Positions 25,756 to 35,092 of a stretch of 64,000 nt of DNA are shown piece after piece; position 1 is the stretch's first letter; every line of letters starts with the position of its first letter. Source of the stretch: Bacillus sp. RO3 (GTDB lineage Bacteria; Bacillota; Bacilli; Bacillales; Bacillaceae_B); NCBI RefSeq assembly GCF_012911895.1, contig NZ_JAAXCV010000034.1, forward strand, positions 248,001 to 312,000, given 5' to 3'. The position numbers were made by a program, and so were the translations under genes. The notes below the pieces were generated by a model. It was not told where the DNA came from, ran no database searches, and saw only the letters and a list, made by a program, of their open reading frames with translations.

Positions 25756-27071
25756 CCACCTTTTTTCGATAGGTTAATAAGCTCATTAACACTCGTGGCA
25801 AGAGAAACCTGTTCATTTACATCCTGCTTTAAAAAAGAGATGATACCCGGATAGTGCTGGATAGCTTCATCAACCTCACGGGATGTCCCTTTCTTATATG
25901 CACCAATCTGGATTAAATCTTCGGAGTTTCTATAGGTACTCATTATTTCCCTTACTCTCGTAGCCGCCTGAATATGTTCCTTTGAGGCAAGATGATTCAT
26001 GAGCCGGCTCACACTTTTCAGGATATTGATGGCTGGATATTGACCTTGATTGGCAATTTGACGGTCTAGCACAATATGACCATCCAGTATTCCCCTGACA
26101 GTGTCTGAGATAGGTTCATTCAAGTCATCCCCATCCACCAGGACGGTATAAAACGCTGTAATGGTGCCAAGTATGTTTGTTCCCGTTCTTTCCAAAAGCT
26201 TAGGTAAAATGGCGAAAACAGAAGGCGTGTATCCTTTAGTGGTAGGAGGTTCCCCCACCGCTAATCCTATTTCCCTCTGAGCCATCGCTACACGTGTGGC
26301 GGAGTCCATCATGAGCATGACATTCAAGCCCTTGTCCCGGAAGTATTCGGCGATGGCAGTTGCCGTAAAGGCGCCTTTTATCCTCATCAGGGCAGGTTGA
26401 TCTGAAGTAGCCGCCACTACAATCGTCCGCTTTAATCCTTCTTCTCCTAAATCTCTTTCGATAAATTCCCTTACTTCTCTGCCTCTCTCACCTATTAACG
26501 CAATCACATTCAGATCCGCTTTCGTGTTACGGGCAATCATACCGAGGAGTGTACTTTTCCCCACACCACTTCCTGCGAATATGCCCACCCTTTGACCTTT
26601 ACCAACAGTCAGCATACTGTCGATGGCTTTAACACCCACCTCCATTTTTTCATCAATGGGAGGTCTTGATAAAGGATTGGGAGGATCTTGTTCAGTATAG
26701 GCTGTGCTTAAGCCACTGGGCAGATGGCTTCCATCAAGGGGATGCCCCAGTGAATCAATCACCTTACCAATTAAAGATGGTCCGATTTTAATTTCTAACG
26801 ACTTTGCTGTTCCTTCTACTAAACTACCAGGAGAGATATCCTGCATGTTCGTATAAGGCATGAGAATGACTAAATCATCATTGAATCCCACCACTTCAGC
26901 CAAAATCGCCTTCTTCTTCCCCCGTGAGAGAATATGAATACGACAAACCTCACCGACAGAGGTTTCAGGACCCTGGGATTCAATCATTAAACCAACAACC
27001 CGTTTCACCTTGCCGTATTTCTTGAAAGTGGGGATATGCGGGATATGTTCAATCAGATCTTCTGCCTTCAT
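25752..27071 (-). CDS. fliI: Flagellum-specific export ATPase FliI
   Basis: Hexameric ATPase of the flagellar export apparatus, homologous to F1 beta subunits. 439 aa. Walker A is AGSGVGKST (about 166-174), Walker B reads LNVMLMMDSATR, and the catalytic-Glu context is IALIGERGREVREFI. The conserved EPPTTKGYTPSVFAILPKL segment is present. ATGA overlaps at both ends link fliH, fliI and fliJ translation. Confidence 0.97.
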   Translation of the reverse strand: MKAEDLIEHIPHIPTFKKYGKVKRVVGLMIESQGPETSVGEVCRIHILSRGKKKAILAEVVGFNDDLVILMPYTNMQDISPGSLVEGTAKSLEIKIGPSLIGKVIDSLGHPLDGSHLPSGLSTAYTEQDPPNPLSRPPIDEKMEVGVKAIDSMLTVGKGQRVGIFAGSGVGKSTLLGMIARNTKADLNVIALIGERGREVREFIERDLGEEGLKRTIVVAATSDQPALMRIKGAFTATAIAEYFRDKGLNVMLMMDSATRVAMAQREIGLAVGEPPTTKGYTPSVFAILPKLLERTGTNILGTITAFYTVLVDGDDLNEPISDTVRGILDGHIVLDRQIANQGQYPAINILKSVSRLMNHLASKEHIQAATRVREIMSTYRNSEDLIQIGAYKKGTSREVDEAIQHYPGIISFLKQDVNEQVSLATSVNELINLSKKGG

Positions 27072-27844
27072 TCGCCTTCACCTTCCAGAAAATGAAGAAG
27101 CTTTCGCTTAAGTTCCCTCAATTGTGAGTCCACACTTACAATGACCCGTCCCTGGTTGGTTTCTATATAGCATTCCTCACTCAGGAGTTCATCATTTGCA
27201 TAAATAAAGCACTGGACATCTGTGGGGAATAAAACTTCAAGCTCGCTTTTGTTTTCAACTAATAACTCATGCTTAGAAGGGTGTACATGAATCTGGATGT
27301 GGGGTAAATCCCTTACTTCCTTTACCCCCCGTTTTACTATGGATAGAAACATTTCAGGATCATCACGCAGCTTTTGATTCATGATTTTTTCTGCACAGGC
27401 AACACCCAGGCGGATAATGACCTTTTCAGCATTTTGAATATATTGATGGAACATCTGATGGTTTCTCTCAGTCACTTCATTTGCTTCGTTTAAACACTGC
27501 TGATATTCTTGATAACCTTTATTTCTCCCCTCTTCTTCCCCCTGAAGAAATCCAGTATTGTATGCTTCTTGCATCATTTTCTCCCGTTCGATGATCCACT
27601 TTTCTCTTTCAAGTTCGATTTGACTCCGGGCTTGATGAATCATCTCTTCTGCTTCCTTGATTATGCGGGCTGCTTGCCCATTTGCTTCTTCTACAATTTG
27701 GTCTCCCCTTTTTTCGGGATCCATATCATGATCAGTATCTTCAAGCCCATTGAATTGGACTGAAGTTTTAACCTTTTTAAGAGATATCAATTTATTCCTT
27801 TCATCAACGGACCTGGCTTTCATGGATTTAATGACTCTAGACAA
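27068..27844 (-). CDS. fliH: Flagellar assembly protein FliH (TTG start)
   Basis: Binds FliI as a peripheral stalk and restrains its ATPase until docked. 258 aa: a variable N-terminus, a Gln/Glu/Arg-rich coiled coil (about 60-125) with Gly-rich segments (GFLQGEEEGRNKGYQ), and a C-terminal globular domain resembling the V/F-ATPase delta/E subunit. I choose TTG 27844 (reads MSRVIKS, like other Bacillus FliH) with GGAGGA 10 nt upstream; the ORF could extend to GTG 27865. It overlaps the end of fliG. Confidence 0.9.
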   Translation of the reverse strand: MSRVIKSMKARSVDERNKLISLKKVKTSVQFNGLEDTDHDMDPEKRGDQIVEEANGQAARIIKEAEEMIHQARSQIELEREKWIIEREKMMQEAYNTGFLQGEEEGRNKGYQEYQQCLNEANEVTERNHQMFHQYIQNAEKVIIRLGVACAEKIMNQKLRDDPEMFLSIVKRGVKEVRDLPHIQIHVHPSKHELLVENKSELEVLFPTDVQCFIYANDELLSEECYIETNQGRVIVSVDSQLRELKRKLLHFLEGEGE

Positions 27845-28853
27845 TAATATCGTCTCCTCCACCACGGGCTATGATGATTTCACCTGCATCTTCCAATCTT
27901 CTGATTACGGCTACAATACGCGACTGAGCCTCCTCCACATCACGCAGTCGAACAGGCCCCATGAATTCCATTTCCTCTTTGAATGTTTCCACCATTCGAT
28001 TTGACATGTTTTTGAATACCACTTCTTTGACCTCATCACTGGATACCTTGAGGGAAAGAAGCAGGTCCTCGTTATCACAATCACGAATGACTCGCTGAAT
28101 CGAACGTCCATCAAGTGTCACAATATCTTCAAACACGAACATTCTCTTCTTGATTTCCTCTGCTAATTCAGGATCTTGTATCTCCAGTGCATCAAGAATG
28201 GTTTTCTCTGTGGAACGGTCTACCCCATTCAGCACTTCCACAACGGCTTCCACTCCACCTGTCTGAGTATAATCCTGGGTCACCGTCGCCGATAGCTTCC
28301 TTTCGAGTATGGCTTCAACCTCACTGATCACTTCTGGTGAAGTCCCATCCATTATCGCTATTCTTCTGGCGATATCAGCTTGAACTTCCTGGGGAAGTTC
28401 CGATAGGATCTGACCAGCCTGCTGGGGTTCAAGATACGAGAGGATCAAGGCAATGGTCTGCGGGTGTTCATTTTGAATAAAATTAAGAATCTGCGCCGCA
28501 TCTGCTCGTCTCGCAAAGTCAAATGGCTTTACTTGCAGGGATGAAGTTAGCCGATTGATAATCGCCAACGCCTGTTCAGACCCCAGTGCCTTTTCAAGAA
28601 CTGTTTTGGCATAGCCGATCCCCCCCTGGGAGATATAATCCTGTGCCATTGCGATATTATGAAATTCCTCCAGGATATCCTCTTTCGCTTCCGTTTCGAC
28701 CTTTTTGACTCCTGAAATTTCTAATGTTAGCTTTTCAATTTCTTCTTCTGATAAATGCTTGTACACTGACGCGGATACATCAGGACCCAGTGAGATCAGG
28801 AGAATGGCTGCTTTTTGTTTTCCCGTTAAATCTTTGTCTCTTCTAACCAACAT
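27837..28853 (-). CDS. fliG: Flagellar motor switch protein FliG
   Basis: Rotor protein of the switch that interacts with MotA to produce torque. 338 aa, the same length as in B. subtilis. The N domain (MS-ring binding) begins LTGKQKAAILLISLG; the middle domain has the EHPQTIALILSYLEP (EHPQR-type) motif that binds FliM; the C domain has the torque helix LLLSLKVSSDEVKEVVFKNMS with charged residues and ends GGGDDIIV. GGGGGAG SD. Confidence 0.97.
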   Translation of the reverse strand: MLVRRDKDLTGKQKAAILLISLGPDVSASVYKHLSEEEIEKLTLEISGVKKVETEAKEDILEEFHNIAMAQDYISQGGIGYAKTVLEKALGSEQALAIINRLTSSLQVKPFDFARRADAAQILNFIQNEHPQTIALILSYLEPQQAGQILSELPQEVQADIARRIAIMDGTSPEVISEVEAILERKLSATVTQDYTQTGGVEAVVEVLNGVDRSTEKTILDALEIQDPELAEEIKKRMFVFEDIVTLDGRSIQRVIRDCDNEDLLLSLKVSSDEVKEVVFKNMSNRMVETFKEEMEFMGPVRLRDVEEAQSRIVAVIRRLEDAGEIIIARGGGDDIIV

Positions 28854-28862
28854 TTCTCCCCC

Positions 28863-30461
28863 CTAATCCTCTGCTAACCAGGTACGTAATAATTTTGCAA
28901 ATTCTTCCGGCTTTTCTTTCGCCATCTTTTCAAGCTGTTTCCTGCGAATTGATCCTTCCGTTTCCTCTTTAGGCTCAATATCAGGAATGTTGAAAGGTTC
29001 TTTTGTTTCCTCGTAAGCTATTTCTTCTATTTCTCCTCTCTTTTTTGAGCGGATTAAGAAGAAGGCCAGCAGGAGAATCACTACCAAAAGCAGCCCTCCA
29101 ATTACATAAGTCCACCATGGAAGTACTGGTTTTTCTTCTGGGACCAAATCGACCTTCCCATTAAATGGTTGAACCGAAACGATCACCTTGTCTTCAATTG
29201 CTTCATCCGTCAATTCTGGTGACGCTTCTTTATCTATAGACGTTCGTACAATAGTTGATAACACTTGACGAATATCGTCGACTCTATCTTGTGGGAGTGA
29301 ATTCACCTCTTCAGGATTTGGAGGTTCAACCATCACCTGTATCCCAAGATCCCTGATCTTATAGGGGCTTTCAACTACTTCTTTCCTTATACGGTTGACT
29401 TCATTATTAATGGTTTCTTCCATACGTTCATAATCACCGTTGGATTCTGAACTGGAACCATACGTATCTCCTGTGTTCGTTGGTTCATTTGCATCCCCGG
29501 CTCCTGGTGTTCCCCCGGGATTCGCCCCCTCTCCTGAGAAGGTTTCTGTGATTCGCTGTGCGCTTACGGCGATTCCTTCAATATTTTCTTCATCCACAGG
29601 CGTGACAAGGTTTTCTTCACGATTTTCCTGGGTAAAGTCTATATCAGTCGAGACGGATACAACCACCTTATTAAAACCTATCAATGTGCCTAGCATATTC
29701 TGAACTTGCCTCTGAATATCACGTTCAATTTCTTTCTTGATATTCATTTGTTGAACAAAATCTCCACCGCCTAGAGAATTTTTTTGAGATTCTAAGTCAA
29801 AATACTCAAAAAATTGGTTCATGATGACGATATTCTCTGTAGGGAGGTGAGGAACGCTTTTGGACACGAGATGATAAAGAGATTTGATCTGCTTCTGGTC
29901 AAATGAAAAGCCAGGATTAGTATTTAACACAATGGAAGCCGATGCTTGCTGCATATCATCATTTAAGAAAATCTGTTTCTCTGGGAGATTGATCATGACT
30001 TTCGCATCCTGTACGCCCTCGATCCCTCTCATTAGCTGAGCAAGCTCTGTTTGCATGGCGTCGAGTTTTAACACATTAAATTCATTATCAGTCATGCCGA
30101 ATCCGGCATTCTGACTAAAGAAGGAATAATCGATACTTCCAGAATTAGGAATACCTTCGGCGGCTAATTCAACCTTTAAGGTATCTACTTGTTCTTTTGG
30201 AACCATAATGGTAGAACCACCATCTGATATCTGAGAGGATATCCCTCTCCCATCGAGATTTTCCTTGATTGTTCCCGTTTCAGAAGGAGATAAATTACTG
30301 TATAAAGGAACGAGAGTCGTTCTCGTCGTAAAGAAGCTCACCGTACTAATGAGAATAACGGTGATCAAAAAAGCTGCTCCCATACTTATTTTCTGTTTTT
30401 TTGACCTACTAACCCAAAATGTTTTTATCTGTTCTGTATATTTCTTAAACGATTCATTCAT
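28863..30461 (-). CDS. fliF: Flagellar MS-ring protein FliF
   Basis: Forms the membrane-embedded MS ring on which the flagellum is built. 532 aa: transmembrane helices near residues 25-45 and 440-460, RBM ring-building domains between them (LVPLYSNLSPSETGTIKENL; KVMINLPEKQIFLNDD), a Gly/Asn/Thr-rich insertion (about 315-345), and a C-terminal FliG-binding tail (KPEEFAKLLRTWLAED). ATG 30461 is preceded by CGGAGG at six bases; the extension to 30479 overlaps the SD. Confidence 0.96.
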   Translation of the reverse strand: MNESFKKYTEQIKTFWVSRSKKQKISMGAAFLITVILISTVSFFTTRTTLVPLYSNLSPSETGTIKENLDGRGISSQISDGGSTIMVPKEQVDTLKVELAAEGIPNSGSIDYSFFSQNAGFGMTDNEFNVLKLDAMQTELAQLMRGIEGVQDAKVMINLPEKQIFLNDDMQQASASIVLNTNPGFSFDQKQIKSLYHLVSKSVPHLPTENIVIMNQFFEYFDLESQKNSLGGGDFVQQMNIKKEIERDIQRQVQNMLGTLIGFNKVVVSVSTDIDFTQENREENLVTPVDEENIEGIAVSAQRITETFSGEGANPGGTPGAGDANEPTNTGDTYGSSSESNGDYERMEETINNEVNRIRKEVVESPYKIRDLGIQVMVEPPNPEEVNSLPQDRVDDIRQVLSTIVRTSIDKEASPELTDEAIEDKVIVSVQPFNGKVDLVPEEKPVLPWWTYVIGGLLLVVILLLAFFLIRSKKRGEIEEIAYEETKEPFNIPDIEPKEETEGSIRRKQLEKMAKEKPEEFAKLLRTWLAED

Positions 30462-30494
30462 TACAATCCTCCGGTACATGACTGCAAGAGCCTA

Positions 30495-30800
30495 CTACAT
30501 TGGCATTCTCATTATTTCTTGATACGCTTCCACCACTTTGTTACGAACTTCCATGGTCGTCTGCAGCGAAATGCTGGCCTTTTGTGAAGCAATCATCACT
30601 TGATGCAGATCTACATTTTCTCCCCTGACCATTTTTTCAGTCATTTGATCTGATTGAGCTTGCATACTATTCACTTCATCAATGGACTTTTTAAGTAGCT
30701 GGCTGAATTTCTCTGTAGCTTCTGAAGGGGATACATTTTTTTTTTCAAAAGACGGACTGATATGGCCAGGATTTATCGAATTAATATTGTGTATTGTCAT
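30495..30800 (-). CDS. fliE: Hook-basal body protein FliE
   Basis: Adapter between the MS ring and the proximal rod. 101 aa (106 in B. subtilis). Conserved C-terminal half: FSQLLKKSIDEVNSMQAQSD, GENVDLHQVMIASQKASISL, then VVEAYQEIMRMPM, the signature terminal motif of FliE. It lies between flgC and fliF. Confidence 0.95.
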   Translation of the reverse strand: MTIHNINSINPGHISPSFEKKNVSPSEATEKFSQLLKKSIDEVNSMQAQSDQMTEKMVRGENVDLHQVMIASQKASISLQTTMEVRNKVVEAYQEIMRMPM

Positions 30801-30817
30801 AGAATTAAACCTTCTCC

Positions 30818-31279
30818 CTATTTGCCGATTTCCAATGATTTCATTAATATGGCTTTATTAGCATTAAAAACAGTAACATTCGCTTCATATGATCGGGTTG
30901 CTGATATTAGATCAACCATTTCACGCAGAGGATCCACATTAGGCAACTTTACATACCCTTCGTCATCGGCATCAGGATGGTTTGGATCATATACCATCTT
31001 AAAAGGGGTTTCAGCATCTTCTTCGATACTTAAAACCTTGACACCACTGCCCACAGAGTTACTGTCTCTAGTATTCATGGCTTTATTTAGAAAAGATGAA
31101 AACTGGTTTTCCTTAGGACTCATGACAACAGACTTCCTCTTATAAGGCTGCCACTTTCCATCGATTATTTCTCCCCTTGTCGTTTCTGCATTTGCCATAT
31201 TTGATGAAATGACATCCATTCTTAAGCGTTGAGCGGTAAGGGCGGAAGCTGTTGTATTCATACTACTGAAAATCGCCAC
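30818..31279 (-). CDS. flgC: Flagellar proximal rod protein FlgC (GTG start)
   Basis: Rod subunit. 153 aa, with the N-terminal motif SALTAQRLRMDVISSNMANAETT and the C-terminal PNVDPLREMVDLISATRSYEANVT typical of FlgC. The start is GTG 31279 (nine bases from GGAGG), which aligns MAIFSSMNTTASA with the B. subtilis N-terminus without gaps; the ATG two codons upstream is only three bases from the SD and overlaps the flgB stop. Confidence 0.94.
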   Translation of the reverse strand: MAIFSSMNTTASALTAQRLRMDVISSNMANAETTRGEIIDGKWQPYKRKSVVMSPKENQFSSFLNKAMNTRDSNSVGSGVKVLSIEEDAETPFKMVYDPNHPDADDEGYVKLPNVDPLREMVDLISATRSYEANVTVFNANKAILMKSLEIGK

Positions 31280-31281
31280 TA

Positions 31282-31671
31282 TCATTTACCTCCCCTTACA
31301 ACAGTCTGCAGACTGTTAAACTTTCCATTTATTCGATCTGTCAGGGCATTAAAATAGATTTGATTGGATGCCATTTCTGACATTTCCTGATCTAAGTCCA
31401 CTCCATTGCCATTGTGGTTATATTGATACGCGGTCTTTGTTTTCACTGCTGGATGTTGGCTGCTGGAATGAAAGGTAAAATGACGCGGATCGGTCCTCGT
31501 TGCACCCAGCTTTTCAACCGATTGATTTAACAACGACTTAAATTCGACTTCTTTTGCTTTGTAATTTGGGGTATCCACATTCGCTATATTTTGAGAGATT
31601 ACTTTTTGATTAAGTGAGGCGTAATTCAGTCCTCTTTCCAGATTCGTGAAAGTATTGGAAAATAGTTTCAC
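31282..31671 (-). CDS. flgB: Flagellar proximal rod protein FlgB (GTG start)
   Basis: First gene of the fla/che cluster; proximal rod subunit. 129 aa from GTG 31671, exactly the B. subtilis length; AGAGGTG lies six bases upstream. Motifs: ASLNQKVISQNIANVDTPNYK at the N-terminus and EMSEMASNQIYFNALTDRINGKF at the C-terminus. The ORF could extend 22 codons upstream to 31737, but that stretch overlaps the predicted transcription start region. Confidence 0.94.
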   Translation of the reverse strand: MKLFSNTFTNLERGLNYASLNQKVISQNIANVDTPNYKAKEVEFKSLLNQSVEKLGATRTDPRHFTFHSSSQHPAVKTKTAYQYNHNGNGVDLDQEMSEMASNQIYFNALTDRINGKFNSLQTVVRGGK

Positions 31672-31742
31672 TTCAGGCACCTCTATCCGATATTTTGACA
31701 TGTTACTACTATTTTTTACAAATTTAGCATGCAACACTATTA

Positions 31743-31771
31743 ATTGTAATGTTTAGCAAGTTTTGTGTCTA
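31743..31771 (-). promoter_or_regulatory. Sigma-A-type promoter of the fla/che cluster
   Basis: -35 TAGACA (31766-31771) and -10 TACAAT (31743-31748), each five of six matches to consensus, separated by exactly 17 bases. The predicted start point near 31735 leaves a leader of about 64 nt before the flgB GTG. Confidence 0.7.
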
Positions 31772-31773
31772 TG

Positions 31774-31788
31774 AATATTCCGTAAATT
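31774..31788 (-). promoter_or_regulatory. Candidate CodY box upstream of flgB
   Basis: AATTTACGGAATATT matches the CodY consensus AATTTTCNGAAAATT with two mismatches. It ends two bases upstream of the flgB -35 hexamer, a position where a bound protein would interfere with RNA polymerase. In B. subtilis CodY directly represses the fla/che promoter, so the assignment is plausible, though unproven here. Confidence 0.55.
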
Positions 31789-32128
31789 TTTAAGAATAAC
31801 GAAGATATTCGTAGAATTAGTGACTTTTCGTCTAGTATACATCCTATAATTACCAAGGTTATCTTTTCAAAAACAAGTATATTTTTCTATTTATGTTACA
31901 GACATATTACGACATTTATCTTAAACCAAAACCGTCGCATGGCTGTCGAAAAAAGTCGTAACATTGTTGTAACTTCATTGTACTATGCTTGCCATGTATG
32001 ACAATACCTAACATATAATTCCTGATAGTCCATTAGACTTATTTCACTGAACAATCCAATACATCCCTCAACATGGTGTACTAATAAGCATTATTGTGTT
32101 TAGGTAATTACGTTTTGGGTTCGAATTA

Positions 32129-32163
32129 AAAAAGCTGTTCCCTCAAACAGGGAACAGCTTTTT
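32129..32163 (-). terminator. Strong terminator downstream of codY
   Basis: Perfect 15-bp stem (32129-32143 with 32149-32163) with a 5-nt loop, 14 bases past the codY stop, with A-run/T-run ends that would work in either direction. It insulates xerC-hslVU-codY from the flagellar promoter. Confidence 0.9.
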
Positions 32164-32177
32164 CATTTTTTTGCTTA

Positions 32178-32957
32178 TTAATTTGTGCGAAGCTTATCTA
32201 ATTCAACTAAGAATTTATTATTTAATACTTTAATGTACGTACCTTTCATACCAAGTGAACGGGACTCGATAACGCCGGCACTCTCTAATTTACGGAGGGC
32301 ATTTACGATTACAGATCGAGTAATACCCACTCTGTCTGCAATTTTAGATGCTACGAGGAGACCTTCATTCCCATTCAATTCTTCAAAGATGTGCTCAATT
32401 GCTTCTAGCTCACTGTAAGATAAAGAGCTGATTGCCATTTGAACGACAGCCTTACTTCTAGCTTCCACTTCGATTTCTTCCGCTTTTTCCCGAAGGATTT
32501 CCATACCTACGACAGTGGCCCCGTATTCCCCTAGAATCAAATCATCATCCTCGAAACTTGCTTGGAGGCGGGCAAGGATTAATGTACCAAGTCTTTCTCC
32601 TCCACCAATGATTGGAACGATGGTGGTTAACCCGTTTTTGAAGAACTCCCTATTCTCAACGGGAAAAGCAGTATATTCACTATTTACATCCAGATTTGGA
32701 GATGTTTCCTGGATATTGAACAGATTTTGAGTATACTCTTCAGGGAATTGACGGTCAGCGAGCATCTGTTTCATTCGCTCATTTTCAATTTGTTGATTGA
32801 TAGCATATCCCAGAAGCTTCCCTCTGCGACTTACAACAAACACATTCGCTTCAATTACCTTGCTCAGCGTTTCTGACATTTCTTTGAAATTAACCGGTTT
32901 ACCTGCCGCTTTTTGCAGCATAGCGTTAATCGTTCTTGTTTTACCTAATAAGTTCAT
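32178..32957 (-). CDS. codY: GTP- and branched-chain amino acid-sensing repressor CodY
   Basis: Global regulator of low-GC Gram-positives that represses nutrient-limitation genes, including motility in B. subtilis. 259 aa, same length. N-terminal GAF ligand domain ([32 protein letters not shown]) and C-terminal winged helix with the nearly invariant recognition helix ([20 protein letters not shown]). ATG 32957 with GGAGG at seven bases; the ORF extension to 33035 is not conserved. Last gene of the xerC-hslV-hslU-codY unit. Confidence 0.98.
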   Translation of the reverse strand: MNLLGKTRTINAMLQKAAGKPVNFKEMSETLSKVIEANVFVVSRRGKLLGYAINQQIENERMKQMLADRQFPEEYTQNLFNIQETSPNLDVNSEYTAFPVENREFFKNGLTTIVPIIGGGERLGTLILARLQASFEDDDLILGEYGATVVGMEILREKAEEIEVEARSKAVVQMAISSLSYSELEAIEHIFEELNGNEGLLVASKIADRVGITRSVIVNALRKLESAGVIESRSLGMKGTYIKVLNNKFLVELDKLRTN

Positions 32958-33053
32958 TACTTTTCCTCCTACTACAACGTAAGTGTATCTATTATTTAAT
33001 TTTTTATCGAGATTAGTCCATCTATCTTTACCCAATAGAGATGAGGTAAAAAC

Positions 33054-34466
33054 TTATAAAATAAATTGACTGAGGTCCTTATCTTTCGATATGGCGACTA
33101 ACTTATCGTCCACGTACTGAGGTGTGATTTTAATCGTTTCCAATGTAATATCAGGCGCTTCGAAGGATAAGTCTTCCAGAAGTTTCTCCATAATCGTATG
33201 AAGTCTTCTCGCTCCTATATTATCTGTATTCTGATTAACATCATATGCGATTTCAGCAAGTCTACGAATAGCATCGTCAGAAAATTCAATTTGTATACCT
33301 TCTGTTTCCATTAAAGCAATATATTGCTTGATTATAGCATTATCAGGCTCGATGAGAATGCGCACAAAGTCCTCTGTAGATAATTTCTGCAATTCTACCC
33401 TGATGGGAAAACGCCCCTGCAATTCCGGTATAAGATCCGATGGTTTACTCATATGGAAAGCACCGGCTGCAATGAAAAGAACGTGATCTGTTTTAACTGA
33501 GCCATATTTTGTGACAATCGTCGATCCTTCCACTATCGGGAGGATGTCACGCTGAACGCCTTCTCGCGACACATCAGCTGAAGACTGACCTGATCCTTTA
33601 CTAGCGATTTTATCAATCTCATCGATAAAAATGATGCCGGATTGTTCTGCACGGACGATTGCTTCCTGGGTTACTTCATCCATATCTATAAGTTTTTGGG
33701 CTTCCTCATTTGTAAGGACTACCCTCGCTTCTTTCACCTTTAGTTTTCGTTTTTTCTTTTTCTTCGGCATGAAACTGCTCATGGCATCCTGCATGTTCAT
33801 TCCCATTTGTTCCATACCTGAACCTTGGAGCATATCAAACATCGACGGTTGTTGTTCTTCTACTTCAATTGTCACGAACTCTTCTTCAAGTTCGCCGTTT
33901 TGAAGTTTCGTTTCCACTCTGCGTCTTTGCTCCTGGAGTGAGATCTCTTCTTGTTTTACTTCCTCTTCGTCTGAGTTCCCGGTATCCTGATTGCCACCAA
34001 AGATCATTTCGAAAGGATTTTTGTAAGAAGACGATTTCTTCTTGGACGGCACCACCATTTCAACAAGGCGGCGATTGGCGTTTTCAGCTGCTCTTTCTCG
34101 TACACCGACCATCTTCTCCTCTTTTACCAGGCGCACAGACGTTTCAACTAGATCTCTCACCATCGATTCCACATCACGGCCTACATAGCCTACCTCTGTA
34201 AACTTGGTGGCCTCAACTTTTACAAATGGGGCTCTCACCAGTTTTGCGATCCTTCTGGCAATCTCTGTCTTCCCTACTCCGGTAGGTCCCATCATCAATA
34301 TGTTCTTAGGGATTACTTCATCCTTTAATCCATCAGCAAGAAGGCTGCGGCGATAACGATTACGCAATGCAACCGCAACCGCCCTTTTGGCATCTTTCTG
34401 TCCCACAATATATTGATCCAGACGTTCAACAATTTGCCTTGGAGTTAAGTTATCAGTACTCTTCAT
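33054..34466 (-). CDS. hslU: HslU (ClpY/CodX) ATPase subunit of HslUV protease
   Basis: AAA+ unfoldase that feeds substrates to HslV. 470 aa. N-terminal [23 protein letters not shown], Walker [25 protein letters not shown] pore-region motif, an I-domain insertion (about 130-235) with the [18 protein letters not shown] block, Walker [13 protein letters not shown], and C-terminal tail ending LSQFIL that docks into HslV. ATG 34466 follows AAGGGGTG at eight bases; GTG 34475 lies within the SD spacing. Confidence 0.97.
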   Translation of the reverse strand: MKSTDNLTPRQIVERLDQYIVGQKDAKRAVAVALRNRYRRSLLADGLKDEVIPKNILMMGPTGVGKTEIARRIAKLVRAPFVKVEATKFTEVGYVGRDVESMVRDLVETSVRLVKEEKMVGVRERAAENANRRLVEMVVPSKKKSSSYKNPFEMIFGGNQDTGNSDEEEVKQEEISLQEQRRRVETKLQNGELEEEFVTIEVEEQQPSMFDMLQGSGMEQMGMNMQDAMSSFMPKKKKKRKLKVKEARVVLTNEEAQKLIDMDEVTQEAIVRAEQSGIIFIDEIDKIASKGSGQSSADVSREGVQRDILPIVEGSTIVTKYGSVKTDHVLFIAAGAFHMSKPSDLIPELQGRFPIRVELQKLSTEDFVRILIEPDNAIIKQYIALMETEGIQIEFSDDAIRRLAEIAYDVNQNTDNIGARRLHTIMEKLLEDLSFEAPDITLETIKITPQYVDDKLVAISKDKDLSQFIL

Positions 34467-34530
34467 AAAAGGCACACCCCTTACTTTCTCTATAGTGTGA
34501 ATGAATATGAAATGTCAAGCCGATTATTGT

Positions 34531-35073
34531 TTAAAGCTCTTCCACAATAATCTGATCATTTGTATATACACATATTTCAGCTGCGATCTGCAGGGAAGAC
34601 TGAGCGATTTCCCTTGCTGTCAGATGGTCTCCAGCGTATTGCTTTAAAGCCCTTCCAGCTGATAAGGCATAATTTCCACCGGAACCTATCGCTAAAATGC
34701 CATCATCAGGCTCTATGACTTCACCAGTTCCTGAAATTAATAGCAAATGAGCTTCATCCATGACTATCAACATAGCTTCGAGCTTTCTTAATACCTTATC
34801 GCTGCGCCATTCCTTGGCTAACTCAACGGCTGCTCTCGGGAGATTACCGTTGAATTCATGAAGCTTTCCTTCGAACTTTTCTGACAAAGTGAAAGCATCT
34901 GCAACAGAACCGGCAAATCCTGCTAGAACTTTACCATTGAACAGTTTGCGCACTTTCTTTGCTGTATGCTTCATTACGACGGTATTTCCAAATGTAACCT
35001 GTCCGTCACCTGACATCGCACATTTGCCTCTGTGTTGCACAGCAAAGATTGTGGTTGCGTGAAATTGTTCCAT
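34531..35073 (-). CDS. hslV: HslV (ClpQ/CodW) protease subunit
   Basis: Proteasome-beta-like peptidase that forms the double ring of HslUV. 180 aa from ATG 35073 (GGAGG at seven bases). The N-terminus reads [14 protein letters not shown]: the canonical nucleophile threonine of the family (Thr7 of the TTIFAV motif) follows a six-residue extension. B. subtilis CodW uses an N-terminal Ser2 instead; here residue 2 is Glu, so the Thr is the likely nucleophile after processing. [14 protein letters not shown] is conserved. Confidence 0.96.
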   Translation of the reverse strand: MEQFHATTIFAVQHRGKCAMSGDGQVTFGNTVVMKHTAKKVRKLFNGKVLAGFAGSVADAFTLSEKFEGKLHEFNGNLPRAAVELAKEWRSDKVLRKLEAMLIVMDEAHLLLISGTGEVIEPDDGILAIGSGGNYALSAGRALKQYAGDHLTAREIAQSSLQIAAEICVYTNDQIIVEEL

Positions 35074-35092
35074 ATCCTGACCTCCAGACTTT

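Larger units (their letters stand above)
31672..32128. other. Intergenic region between codY and flgB
   Basis: An AT-rich gap of about 460 bases without any plausible gene on either strand. It holds the flgB promoter and CodY-like box near its flgB end, and the codY terminator at its other end. A sequence resembling -35 TTGAAA and -10 TATAGG with a 16-base spacer can be picked out near 31845-31872 on the minus strand but is unconvincing. I looked for a sigma-D-type promoter (TAAA, GCCGATAT) and did not find a clear one. Confidence 0.6.

Noticed and set aside
27911-28114. Minus-strand 67-codon frame inside fliG
   Set aside because: Alternate frame of the fliG torque-helix region, which is fully conserved in the main frame.
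31672-32128. Possible sigma-D promoter for flgB
   Set aside because: Partial matches to the -10 (GCCGATAT-like) exist, but none has TAAA at the right distance; I could not support one.
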